Source: Branchiostoma floridae
Taxonomy: Eukaryota; Chordata; Leptocardii; Amphioxiformes; Branchiostomatidae
NCBI RefSeq assembly: GCF_000003815.2
Contig: NC_049983.1
Location: forward strand, 932,560 to 961,467
Length of the DNA: 28,908 nt
Direction: 5' to 3'
Shown here in pieces: positions 10,170 through 20,348 of this stretch (position 1 is the stretch's first letter; every line of letters starts with the position of its first letter). The notes beneath the pieces are model-generated. The model searched no databases. It worked only from the letters and a program-made list of their open reading frames with translations, and was not told the DNA's origin. Both the position numbers and the translations under genes were made by a program.

Positions 10170-11825
10170 AAAAGTAACAAACCTGATGCACACTTGATAA
10201 TGGGTCAAACCACAGATCACCGCATAACGGTCTTCTGGTTTCGAGAATAGTAAAATGCAGTTCTACCACTATATCTGGGCGAGTATCTTGACCACTATTG
10301 CAAAGCGGCTTCGTATGTCCGAAGGTGGTGAACGTGTGAGCAAACGAGCAGAAACAACAAGAATATGAATAGATATAGTTTTCTGGTATGTGATGCGATA
10401 TGTGACAAGAGATAAGAGCAACAGACCCAAAGAGCTACATTGAAAGGCGTGTGTTTCGGAGTACCGGTACCCAAGGAGCCAGACTGCAGCGAGGCTCGCC
10501 GACTTTCGTACATCGGCTGCACTGTGAAACATCCACTGGGGGTCAAATAAAAGTGGTTTTCATAGTAGAACGAGCAGAAAACCTTCGAAGCGTGCGTGCT
10601 GATGCTGATGCGAAGCTCACATCCGGGTTTCTCGGTCCCTCCAGACCGCTTCTCACCACAGTTTGCAGAAGTGTTCTCAAGATTGAGCGCGATTTGTACA
10701 GCGCTACTGGGCAGAGAGGATCAGGGAAGTAGTCAGGAATGTTTCTCAGAGCATAGGCTATATGAGACCGTGTATTGTATGGTGTTTAGATGCGACTTTC
10801 GTGTGAGTATGCACTGTACATGTGGCCGAGCGGTATCATTACATACGGCGGAAAGTGACGGGTACGGCAAGATTACTAGTAGCAGAACACAGTTTTCGGC
10901 CTATGGGGATTTCTATAGTTAAGGACCACAAGGTGACTGACATCGACGCTGAGAAAATCATAGTAGGGTGCAGTTTTCAAGCACGACAAACTAATATGTT
11001 GAAGTCGAGGGTATAACCTGCCAAAATAATTGAAAAACAGAAAAAGTTGTCGTTTTGAATTTTTTTAAAGACCTCTTTTAAATGGGGTCATGCGGAACTG
11101 CAGCCGACTCACAGGGGCAGGCAGCTGTAAAGGTCACGCGCATTTATACACCAAATGGACAAACATCAAAACCTGACACATACCACCTGAAAGTCGACTC
11201 CTTATACTACCATACAGCAAAGCTCATCCCCCGCTGTCTTTCACGTTGTTTACAGGCGCTTCCAGATTTCGGCCGCACTACTTTTTTACCCCTATGTAAT
11301 AGACCAAGGGGGTCGCGAATAAATACTGTGGGCTGCGACCTTAAAATCCATGGACATTAGAGATATGACCTAGCGTACAGGTTTTAATATCTTTAATCAG
11401 ACGATAACAGCGTTTCAACTATCATCAAGAAAATTGATCGTCACCTTGTACCTTGTATAATTGACATCTCTTGAACAACCCAAAGCAGACCGCACAGCAG
11501 CGGCCTCTTGCGATATCACACCAAAGTGCAGCGTTACATACTACATTACAGTACTTTTCTATTGGTGATTGATACAGTTGCGCCGTGGCATTTGTCACGG
11601 ACCACGTGCTGGTACCAATTACTAAGGTAAACTCCATTTCAAGTTTTAATTGTCTAGCAAAAATTTACGTAGCTGCATATATCTAATAGAAATCAAATCA
11701 CGGCATCATAACGCTTTTTGATTATTCGCACAGTTGCGCCCTCCAGCGATGTGTTTGTAAAGTGCAACGATAGTACGTTTTGCATGCACTTTGCATATAG
11801 ATCGCTAGAGGACGCTGCTACATGG
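10170..11825. other. No recognisable gene
   Basis: About 1.65 kb with several open frames of 60-108 codons in different frames. None starts with a recognisable domain, none has supporting splice sites, and none resembles its neighbours. ATCACCGCATAACG at about 10218 is the duplicated ZNF-family upstream sequence. Confidence 0.5.
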
Positions 11826-11827
11826 TC

Positions 11828-13443
11828 TGAAAAATTATTGATAGAAAATAAGGCAAGGAGGTGTTTTTCCTATTTTATTCTTTTGCTCGTTCATTCAATG
11901 AACCAATTATTCCTCCCTTGATTCGTTTGTTCGCTCATTCATTCATTGATACATTAAAATACAATAACGGAATAAACACTTGGGTATCCACTAAGTACAA
12001 TTTATCAACATGTAGTTCAGCTTATTTCGAATGACCACACAGCAAAACCTGGCTATTAAGTCTTTTTGAAAGCCTCTCGGGCAGGTCTTTTTCAGGCTAC
12101 AAGTTTGTTTTGAGGAACCTCACATTCAGTGAATTATCAGGCTATTTCAGTAAATTTTGAATGGCCAAGCTTGTTCCAGACTATCAGTTGATTTCGAATT
12201 GCCAACATGTGGTGGGTGACGGTACAGGAAAGTCAGGTACATGTACGGTCCAGTCCGGAGGTCCGAACCTGAACCTGTACCTAATTATTCAAACTTATCA
12301 CTGCAACTACCTAAAGTCAAACTTGAATCTGGCCGTAGGAAATTTGAGTACAGTGGTGCATTTTCATGGAAAGAGTTGCCCCCCACGGTTAAAGTGGTCA
12401 GTTCTGCTTTGTCGTTCAGGAAACTGCTAAGAAACGGTAATCACTGCTGACCCCTGACCCGGCACTAACTTTGATTAATGAGTTACGATTTTGATGAATT
12501 TTTTGTATATATTGTTACTTTAGTTTGTTCATTGTTTAGTTTATCTCATTTCTCTGTTATGCTATTTTTTGTGTGTTATTTTGTACAGGGCACGCCTGTA
12601 AAGCAGTGCGCAGAGTACAGACTGTGTCAAACCTGTATAAAGAAAACAGAAATAAATAAATTATCTGTGAACTTATCAACTCAATATAATGGTCCATTTT
12701 GCGAACAAAATGTTTTGTTAGGTAGAGTATCCGACGTCCATTATTGTTTTAAAATCCTATGTACATGTAAACAGCACTAACTGCCTCTGTTTTTGGCCTG
12801 TTTTGACTGTCAAAACTTTTGTAAAAATAACCATGAACCCTCCTTTACGTCGCACTTGTTATTTGCTTGTACATGTTATCGGACAGGTGCCTGTTATGCA
12901 TGTGTAGTTCATGTAGGTAGATGCTTTTTTTCACCGTTAGTTTCTTGGGTTTGTAAATATGTTGCAAAAGAAAGATCTTTTGTTTACATTTTTTCTGTCA
13001 ACAACTGGGAACAGACTGAATTATGTCGCCAAGGTTCCCACAAATCATTAAAAAAAACACACCCATGTTGTCTGTTCCTGATTTCGCTTGTAGATATCTC
13101 TGTTTTTCTCCCATTGACGCCTGGAGACCATAACAACCGCATTTCAAATGAATCAAATCGGTGTGTCACGAACAGACAAATCTGTATTGAGATATATCTA
13201 CTAGTATATGTTTTCGGTGGTGTTGGCAGTTTGGTAAAAAAAGTATCATCGAAGATTTGGCGATGGTGTCAAGAAAAAGTCTCTACGTTTTTTTTATGAA
13301 AACCACCACAAGACGCTTCTCATAATATTTCGATTTGCCTGACAACTTTTCCAGAATGATCCCCTTGTAATTAATGAATGATATATAATGCCAGTATTTA
13401 CTCCCTTTATTGCGCTGCAGGTCCGGTAAAGTTCAGGGAATCA
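11828..13443. repeat. Diverged tandem duplication, copy 1
   Basis: Colinear with 13608-14977. Matching landmarks include AAAATTATTGATAGAAAATA (11831 and 13611), CTTGGGTATCCACTAAGTAC (about 11978 and 13950), GGTCCAGTCCGGAGGTCCGA (about 12247 and 14197), GGTAGAGTATCCGACGTCCA (about 12721 and 14297) and TAATTAATGAATGATATATA (13369 and about 14900). No protein is recognisable as conserved between the copies. This copy carries a LINE 3' end that copy 2 lacks. Confidence 0.85.
12288..12660 (+). mobile_element. LINE 3'-end insertion in duplication copy 1
   Basis: About 370 bp present here and absent at the matching point of copy 2 (about 14234-14238). It encodes a typical non-LTR C-terminus, with GRRKFEYSGAFSWKELPPTV followed by SFRKLLRNGNHC and a stop at 12450. 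A 3' untranslated part ends in AAACAGAAATAAATAAA, which looks like a poly(A) signal or tail. Short AATTAT copies flank it (about 12283-12288 and 12660-12665). It is a 5'-truncated, dead insertion. Confidence 0.75.
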
Positions 13444-13607
13444 AAAATAGTCTGTTTCGCAGACTCTCGACATTAATATGTAAAGTTTGATGAATCAATC
13501 AGTTGTTAGTGGACACTTTGAAGTCTGTGAATTTTTTGCATAATTCAGTCCGTTTTGGGGCTGCAAAGCACATCTTTTGAATAAAGTATGAAGGACAACA
13601 CGTGACT

Positions 13608-14977
13608 AAAAATTATTGATAGAAAATAAGGTAAGGAGTTGCTTTTCCTATTTCATTCCTTTGCTCGTTCAATGAACCATTTGCAATATTCTAAAGTGCA
13701 ATATCAGCAATCCTCAATAACTTTATTATGTTTTAATATTATTTTAACAACAGAATTTCTCACTTTTATACCGTGTTGTAGTGCGGACTATAATTGTTAA
13801 ACGTTCACCGCAATTCAGTCTCAGAACTGCAAGTGTGATGTTTTCGTGTGTGACCTTTATGTCAAAATAAACCATTCATTATTATTCCTTATGGATTCGC
13901 TTGTTCGATCATTCAGTCATTGAAACATTCAAATACAATAACGGAATAGACACTTGGGTATCCACTAAGTACAATTCATCATCATGTAGTTTTAATTTAC
14001 ATGGGTATTAATTATTTTTGAAGGCCTCTTGTGCAGGTCTATTTCATGTTACACAGTTGTTTTGAGGGACCTCACATTCAGTGCATTATCAGGCTATTTC
14101 AGTAAATTCTGAATGGCTTAGCATGTTCCGGACTATTAGTTGACTTCGAATTCCCACACTGTGGTGGGTGACGGTACAGAAAATTCGGGTACAGGTACGG
14201 TCCAGTCCGGAGGTCCGAACCTGTACCTGTACCTAATAATCTGTGAATTTATCAACTCAAAATAATGGTCCATTTTGCTAACAAAATGTTTTGTTAGGTA
14301 GAGTATCCGACGTCCATTGTTTTAAAATCCTATCTACATGTAAACAACACTAACTGCCTCTGTTTTGGACCTGGTTTGACTGTCAAAACTTTGTAAAAAT
14401 AATCACGAACTGTCATCTAGTACTTCGCTCTTGTCACGTAGGTAGATGCGTTTTTTCATCGTTATACTAATTAGCTTCTTGGGTTTGTAAATCTTTTCTT
14501 TACATTTTTCTGTCAACAACTGGGAACGGACTGAATTATGTCGCCAAGGTTCCCAAAAATAATTAACAAATTCGACAATTAAAAAAAGAACACACCCATG
14601 TTGTCTGTTCATGATTTCGCTTGAAGATATCTATGTTTTTCTCCCATTGACGCTTGAAAACCATGACAACCGCATTTCAAAGGAATCAGATTGGCTTGTC
14701 ACGAACAGACAAATCAGTAAAACATGTATTTAGATTTATTTACATATACCGAGGGTGTTGGCAGTTTGTTTAAGAAAGTATCAACAAAGATTTGGCGATG
14801 ATGTAAAAAAAGTGTCTATATTATTTTAATGAAACCACAACAAGACGCTTTTCATAATATTTTTAGTTGCCTGACAAATTTTTCAGTATGATCCCCCTGT
14901 AATTAATGAATGATATATAACGCCAGTATTTACACCCTTTATTGCGCTGCAGGTCCCGGTAAAGTTCAGCGAATCAG
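13608..14977. repeat. Diverged tandem duplication, copy 2
   Basis: Direct repeat of 11828-13443 with many substitutions and small indels. It lacks the LINE fragment of copy 1 but carries its own insertion at about 13682-13869. The duplication is therefore older than both insertions. Confidence 0.85.
13682..13869. mobile_element. 188-bp insertion with 7-bp target duplication
   Basis: Sequence present in copy 2 and absent in copy 1. It is flanked by AACCATT at 13675-13681 and 13870-13876; copy 1 has a single AACCA at that point. It has no inverted ends that I can see, and it ends GTCAAAATA, so it may be a SINE-like or truncated retroelement. Confidence 0.65.
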
Positions 14978-15038
14978 GTCTACACCTGCAAAGATTCTCG
15001 CCTCTACATTAGTTGCTCGCCAACACATATACCGTTAA

Positions 15039-15411
15039 GGTGGTATCTCACTGCACTTGGGACACCGGTGCGGCACTGCGGGGTTCAAAATATTACTCAA
15101 CGAATTTCAGAGATAAAGAACGAATTTTCCTACGTTTTGTGCATTTTGTTGTCTTCTAAGTCATATTTTTACGGATGTATAATTACGCAATATCTAGATT
15201 ATAATAAAAAAAGAATCAGCGAAAATAACACGACAGTGTCGCAGTGAACGAACTCCTCAGTGAAGCACCGGTGCCCCAAGTACAGTGAGATGCTACTCTC
15301 CAAGCACAGGTTGAGTCGCTGAGATAAAGGAGCGTCCGTGTAATTTTTCCCAACTACTACTATTATATCTCAGCGACTCAACCTCTGCTTGGAGAGTAGT
15401 GAGATACCACC
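15039..15411. mobile_element. 373-bp Harbinger-like MITE with nested palindromes
   Basis: Terminal inverted repeats GGTGGTATCTCACT (15039-15052) and its complement (15398-15411) are flanked by TAA on both sides (15036-15038, 15412-15414). The 3-bp TAA duplication and GG start fit PIF/Harbinger families. Inside, 15039-15071 pairs imperfectly with 15265-15291 (GCACCGGTGC core), and the 33-bp segment 15294-15326 pairs almost perfectly with 15366-15398. It has no coding capacity. Confidence 0.8.
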
Positions 15412-15546
15412 TAAAGGAAGCGATGCATTGCCAATTGAATGTTAACCTACAGACCGAAATAACCTGCAATATATATACTATATATGAAAAAGTATTTCCG
15501 TCATGAATCTATAAAAAAACCAATCGGTTTTCATGCAAAGACAATA

Positions 15547-15720
15547 CAGTAGAAGCCAGTTAATTGCACACCGGGTAATCACACACTTCTGTTAATTGCA
15601 CGATATCCCCAAATCCCATGGTGGTGCCGTCCAGCTTAATAACGTCGCCTTGTTGCACCATTTGGATAATTGCACGAAATATACTGGCAAATGGGGTGTG
15701 CAATTACGCGGCTTCCACTG
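15547..15720. mobile_element. 174-bp pogo/Tigger-like MITE
   Basis: Ends CAGTAGAAGCC and GGCTTCCACTG are inverted repeats with one mismatch, and AATTGCACACC inside the left end pairs with GGTGTGCAATT inside the right end. TA flanks both sides (15545-15546 and 15721-15722). A TA target and CAGT start fit pogo-type Tc1/mariner elements. There is no coding capacity. Confidence 0.8.
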
Positions 15721-15722
15721 TA

Positions 15723-17335
15723 TTTGACAAACTCACATTGTCGATTGATCAGAAACCGTTTGAGAGTATGCATTTAAAATTCCGTTTATACTGTCGATGC
15801 AGAACAACGCCTTGGGCTTGGGAGGGTCGTGGTTATTTTCTCGCAGTTTGAACTGTTAACAAAACTGCTGATATGGGCTGAAATATGTTAAAATGATTGA
15901 TGATGTCTTGTTAGGTCAAAACCATGAATATTTATTTAGTTTGCTTAAGATAACGCCATTTTCTTTGGCACTACAAACCAACAGAGGACCAAACCCTGCC
16001 TGCCACAAATATTTTGGGTGGTGGTCTTTTCCCCCAATTTTGTTATGGTGAAGATTCAAACTGAATTCATATAATTGTACTGCGTCCAAAAAAAAACACG
16101 TTGGCAGTCTCTAGAAAATGATAAAGTTGGAACAACCGACTGGTTGTCAGCACACCAACACGTGACCGATCGCATAACATGAGTAGACAACAAGATTGTC
16201 TAAGATGAGTAGACAATTAATTGGCTTCAATTAGTTTGCGTAGATTGTCTCCAATGACTACCATTTGCATAATTCCTGGGTATGGACTGTTAAAAAGACC
16301 CGTTTGTCCCCAGTCTCCCACTTTTGCTTCCAGATTCGAGAAGAAGAGAGAGAAAGCAAACTCCAGACGACAGCCTCATCGTTATTGTCTTGAAAAAAAT
16401 CTCGGTAAGTACCAATACCGTAGCAGCTCCACGGCACATCGTGTCATGTTTGCAACTAGATTCTTTGTTTATTTGTTTATTTAGATAGAGCGTTTATATA
16501 CCAGACTAACCTTATGGGGTTTGTAGACTTTTCGCCCGTCTTGTCATATGCCTGTTCGCACGGTGTAAACTGTATTGTATCTACGGTACATGCGCGTAGG
16601 TCAGGTCGGCCTGTGAATGAGCAGTGTCCTATATCCGCTAGCCTCTCGGCGCACATTCATAGAATTCGTCTTGCCGGCGTTTTAAGCTCCCTTTACAAAT
16701 CAAAAATTTAGCTCGGCCGACGTGTTGGCGAGCTCTAAATTGGCTTTTTTTGTCAAGAAAGACCGACGCTCTGGTGATTACGCGGTTTCGGACGATTTTT
16801 AGCAGCTTGGCCGACGTTCGCGGGTCCCTGGAAGCTGCGCATGAATTCAGCGAGATCTCGGCGTCGACTTTTTATGAGATTTTGGATCTATCGCAAAATA
16901 CTGTTAATATCTTTGTTTTTAGGGAGCCCGTCCACCCCAATCATGCTCTGGATATTTCCCCAAACTCAGAAGTTAAAGTTGATCCAAATATTAGCTTTTT
17001 ACCGGTTTGGTCAATTCTCACTTCGTCCTTGTGCAAGAGATGCTACCATCTCATGGGGGATATGTAATCATTATTGTTGGATAGGCGTCGCCCAAGCCCC
17101 TTCCAAATCATTTATGAAGGGGCAGATTTTCAGAAAAAAATACAGCCGATGATCGGGTGACGTAAAATTCGGCGAGCCTTGACCGATGTAAAAATTCGAC
17201 GGGCGTTAGCATGAATTGTAAAGCCGGCTTTCTTAGCGATGACATGACTCTTCAGGGACGTGGTAGACAAGCCCCCCGTGCCTTGGTTTCACTTCCCGTC
17301 ATTTCGTGATAAAACAGTCCCGCATTCCTGCCTGC
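15723..17335. other. No recognisable gene; possible noncoding exon near 16.3-16.4 kb
   Basis: Several open frames of 60-105 codons occur, for example 16750-17067, without recognisable domains. A possible plus-strand first exon ends at a strong donor CTCG followed by GTAAGTACC (about 16404-16412). Upstream lie an octamer ATTTGCAT (about 16263-16270) and a TATA-like TTAAAAAG (about 16290). Confidence 0.35.
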
Positions 17336-17338
17336 GCA

Positions 17339-17431
17339 TTCCCGGCTGCGCTTGCCGCTTTCCCGGCTGCGCTTGCCGCTTTCCCGGCTGCGCTTGCCGC
17401 TTTCCCGGCTGCGCTTGTCGCACTCCCGGCG
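17339..17431. repeat. 21-bp minisatellite
   Basis: Four units of the 21-mer TTCCCGGCTGCGCTTGCCGC(T) start at 17339, 17360, 17381 and 17402, with a partial fifth. Because 21 is divisible by three, every frame stays open and shows heptapeptide repeats (GCACRFP or AALAAFP), but nothing else supports coding. Confidence 0.9.
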
Positions 17432-18101
17432 AATATTTTTTTCCTTTTCAACATTTTAACTATTTTATGTTATTTACTCACCCAGCCAAATTTCCTAACA
17501 GAGGTTTATCCTTTGTCTTAGATTTAGACAACTTCGCCTGGTTGACCAGCCCTGAAACGTGAAAAGAAAACGATACGCCTATGTTAATGTTAATGTAATT
17601 TTTGCAAATTATTGTCTGAATGGAGAGTTTTACATGTATTTGAAGCTTTGGCGCCCAAATTAAACAATACGCCGTTGAATCAAACCGGTGTCGTGCAGTT
17701 ACAAATTTGACCGCTGAGAGTTGAAATGCAATTCGTTATGTTGGGATCACAGTTTTGTTTACTATAATTGTTCAAAGCAGGTGTACACCTCCGTTCTTAT
17801 ACAGTCATCACCGATTCGCCCCAGGCGTTTTCCAATTGATTGACGATCGAGATAAAAAGCATAAAAAAGAAGAAAAAAACTGTTTTTTTTTGCTTGTCAG
17901 ACAAATATTCCAGCTTTTAAAAAGACAATCGGTATCTTATTTCTACAACCAATAGAATTTCTTGTTTACTGGTATTCAAATGAAACTGTGATTAATATTA
18001 CTATACAAAGAGACTACTGGAATTCTAGTGTTGACCTTTTCTAGATAGGTATGTAACTGCCTCGTTTGTAACTTTGAAATCTGTTTCATAATCTTTCCTC
18101 A
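17432..18101. other. Upstream region of the secreted-peptide gene
   Basis: AT-rich, with no gene. A TATA-like TATACAAA lies at about 18002-18009. A strong acceptor-like TTTCCTCAG ends at about 18101, followed by 5' untranslated sequence, so the gene may have an upstream noncoding exon. A donor-like GATAG|GTATGT at 18049 would give an intron of only 53 bp; the donor near 16404 is the other candidate. Confidence 0.4.
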
Positions 18102-18123
18102 GAGTTCACCAGACCATTTGAAG

Positions 18124-19256
18124 ATGAAGCTGACCATCTCTGTCCTTTTCCTGGCTTGTGTGGTGCTCGCCGCGGCCATCCCCGCCCCACGTGAGGAGGG
18201 TCTGCAAGGCCTGCTGACCGAGATAAAAGACATGGTGGCAGGGATAGAAGGTGAGATTTGTTACATCTACATCTACATCTACACCTACATCTACATCTAC
18301 ATCTACTTCTACATCTACATCTACATCTATATCAACATTTACATCTATATCTGCCTTTACATCTACATCTACATATATATCTACATCTATATGTATATGT
18401 ATATATCTACATCTACTTCAACATCTACATCTACATCTAGATCAACATTTACATCTACATCTGCCTCTACATCTACATGTACATATATATCTACATCTAC
18501 ATCCGCCTCTACATCTACATGTACATAAATATCTACATCTACATTTACTTCTACATCTATGCATATACATGTATATAGATACATCTACTTCAACATCTAC
18601 ATCTACATCTTCACATCTTCACCTGCTTCTACATAAAAACATAATCGCAGGACCACTTTGGCACCTGTACGTTTGTCATGTAATGGGTTTTGTGACTGCA
18701 TTCTAACACACATGTGACAAAACGTAACATATTGTATGTTGCCGACCAATGATTATTGTGAATTTCACCTGTGTCCATCACTCGAGTTACCATCATTGTT
18801 TCTAACATCTCATGTATGTCTTCTCTTGTCCCCAAAGAACAACTGGAGATGGAGATGGAGAAGCGAGACCAGGCTGATGAAGATGAGGAACTGGAGGCTG
18901 AGGCCGAAGGTACGTCTGAGCTGGGCTGTATTGGTGGATCAATTTCCATCTTGGCGTTATAACTTTGACGTAACGCTCTTCCTCATATCGTCGTTTAACT
19001 GCTTTTCACTCTCATGGATTGGTGTCAATTTTACAGCTCTGTCTCACCTTGACCTTACCTTTATATTTCCTGTATTTCTGACATTTCTTCTCTTGTCCTA
19101 TCAGACCTGCAGGACATGGAGATGGAGAAGCGAGGACAATTTGATGCCTGGTGGGCATGCAAGAGAAATTGTGTAAAAAAAAATTACGATACCGTTCAGA
19201 AAAGAATTATTTGCTACAGCAAATGCAACGTTCACCGGCCTAAGGGAAAGAAGTAG
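18124..19256 (+). CDS. Secreted cationic four-cysteine peptide precursor (putative host-defence peptide)
   Basis: Three coding exons, 18124-18250, 18838-18909 and 19105-19256, join in phase (all phase 1) to 116 aa. Donors are GTGAGA and GTACGT; acceptors are CCCCAAAG and CCTATCAG. Residues 1 to about 19 form a signal peptide ([18 protein letters not shown]). The propiece to residue 76 is acidic, with MEMEKR at the start of exon 2 and again just before the mature part. After the second KR (residues 75-76) a peptide of 40 aa remains, with WW at 6-7, CKRNC at 9-13 and CYSKC at 27-31. Its net charge is about +9 and it ends in a basic tail. The spacing CxxxC-x13-CxxxC is the helical-hairpin pattern seen in alpha-hairpinins. 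Likely secreted and processed by a furin/PC-type protease. An internal KR at 23-24 could also be cut. Function as an antimicrobial peptide is inference; I do not recognise a named family. Confidence 0.82.
18262..18633. repeat. ACATCT hexanucleotide array in intron 1
   Basis: About 370 bp of (ACATCT)n with blocks of variants such as TATATATC and ATGTACAT. Open frames through it reading TSTSTS, YIYIYI or HLHLHL are artefacts. It fills more than half of the 587-bp first intron of the secreted-peptide gene. Confidence 0.95.
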
Positions 19257-19402
19257 AGAAACTGGAGACTGAGGCAGATCTAGAAGGCATTGGAAAGTTT
19301 AATTGGGTTAATACATAAATAGATGATGCTGGGATTTGTTACACAACCAAAAGCCCGCATTCTCATAGTCCTGTTGGTGCGTCAATAATGAAATTATGGG
19401 CC

Positions 19403-19408
19403 AATAAA
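19403..19408 (+). terminator. Poly(A) signal of the secreted-peptide gene
   Basis: AATAAA in CCAATAAAGC, about 147 bp past the stop codon; the first canonical signal downstream of the gene. Confidence 0.6.
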
Positions 19409-20054
19409 GCCATACAAGCCATTGGTTATATGGATGACATCTGCATGAGCATCGATTTTTATCAGTTTCCAAAAGTATGTTAAAAGTTTTCCACCATGCT
19501 TTTAATCGTATAGAGTACCTGTAAAAGGAGCAAATACATGCTGTAGATTAAAATAAACATACATCGGGAGAAATATACTTATGTCAACGTTGATTCCAAT
19601 GCCAAAGAAGAAGACCGACAACAAAAATGAAGAATCGATATACATGTAATTGCTCGGTATTTAATACTTCATTATAAAATTGCTTTTGTCAAACTTTTTT
19701 TCATTTACGCTCGAATCAGTTTTGAGATTTCCAGATGATGTCATTCATATAATCCAATCAAAATGACCAATCAAAAATGGCAAATCTTGCAAAGGGAAGA
19801 TTACTTTGTTACTATCGCCCTAAGTTAGATAGCAGCACTACAGAAATGTTAGCAGTTACATTCCTCTTGGATGTGTGAAACACTTTATCATCATACTAAC
19901 ACCGATGTTGTCAGACCAATGGCTTTATTTGTCAGAAACATGACAGAGATTTTCGCCAGAGGCATAACCAACCGTAAAAATATCATAAATGAAACAAAAC
20001 CCCTGAAACTAATCATATATCTTTCGACCCGGTGATCATCGAATTTCATTACTG
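19409..20054. other. No recognisable gene
   Basis: AT-rich intergenic sequence up to the assembly gap. I see no frame, RNA gene or transposon end that I can support. Confidence 0.5.
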
Positions 20055-20348
20055 NNNNNNNNNNNNNNNNNNNNNNNNNNNNNNNNNNNNNNNNNNNNNN
20101 NNNNNNNNNNNNNNNNNNNNNNNNNNNNNNNNNNNNNNNNNNNNNNNNNNNNNNNNNNNNNNNNNNNNNNNNNNNNNNNNNNNNNNNNNNNNNNNNNNNN
20201 NNNNNNNNNNNNNNNNNNNNNNNNNNNNNNNNNNNNNNNNNNNNNNNNNNNNNNNNNNNNNNNNNNNNNNNNNNNNNNNNNNNNNNNNNNNNNNNNNNNN
20301 NNNNNNNNNNNNNNNNNNNNNNNNNNNNNNNNNNNNNNNNNNNNNNNN
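20055..20348. other. Assembly gap (294 N)
   Basis: Run of N. Open frames spanning it are artefacts. Confidence 1.

Noticed and set aside
11082-11360. 92-codon plus-strand frame
   Set aside because: No signal peptide, domain or splice evidence; composition not different from its surroundings.
16750-17067. 105-codon frame
   Set aside because: TTG start, no domain, no splice support, and an overlapping frame of similar length; chance remains likely.
18118-18706. Long Thr/Ser, Tyr/Ile and His/Leu repeat frames
   Set aside because: Read-through of the exon 1 donor into the hexamer array; no real protein.
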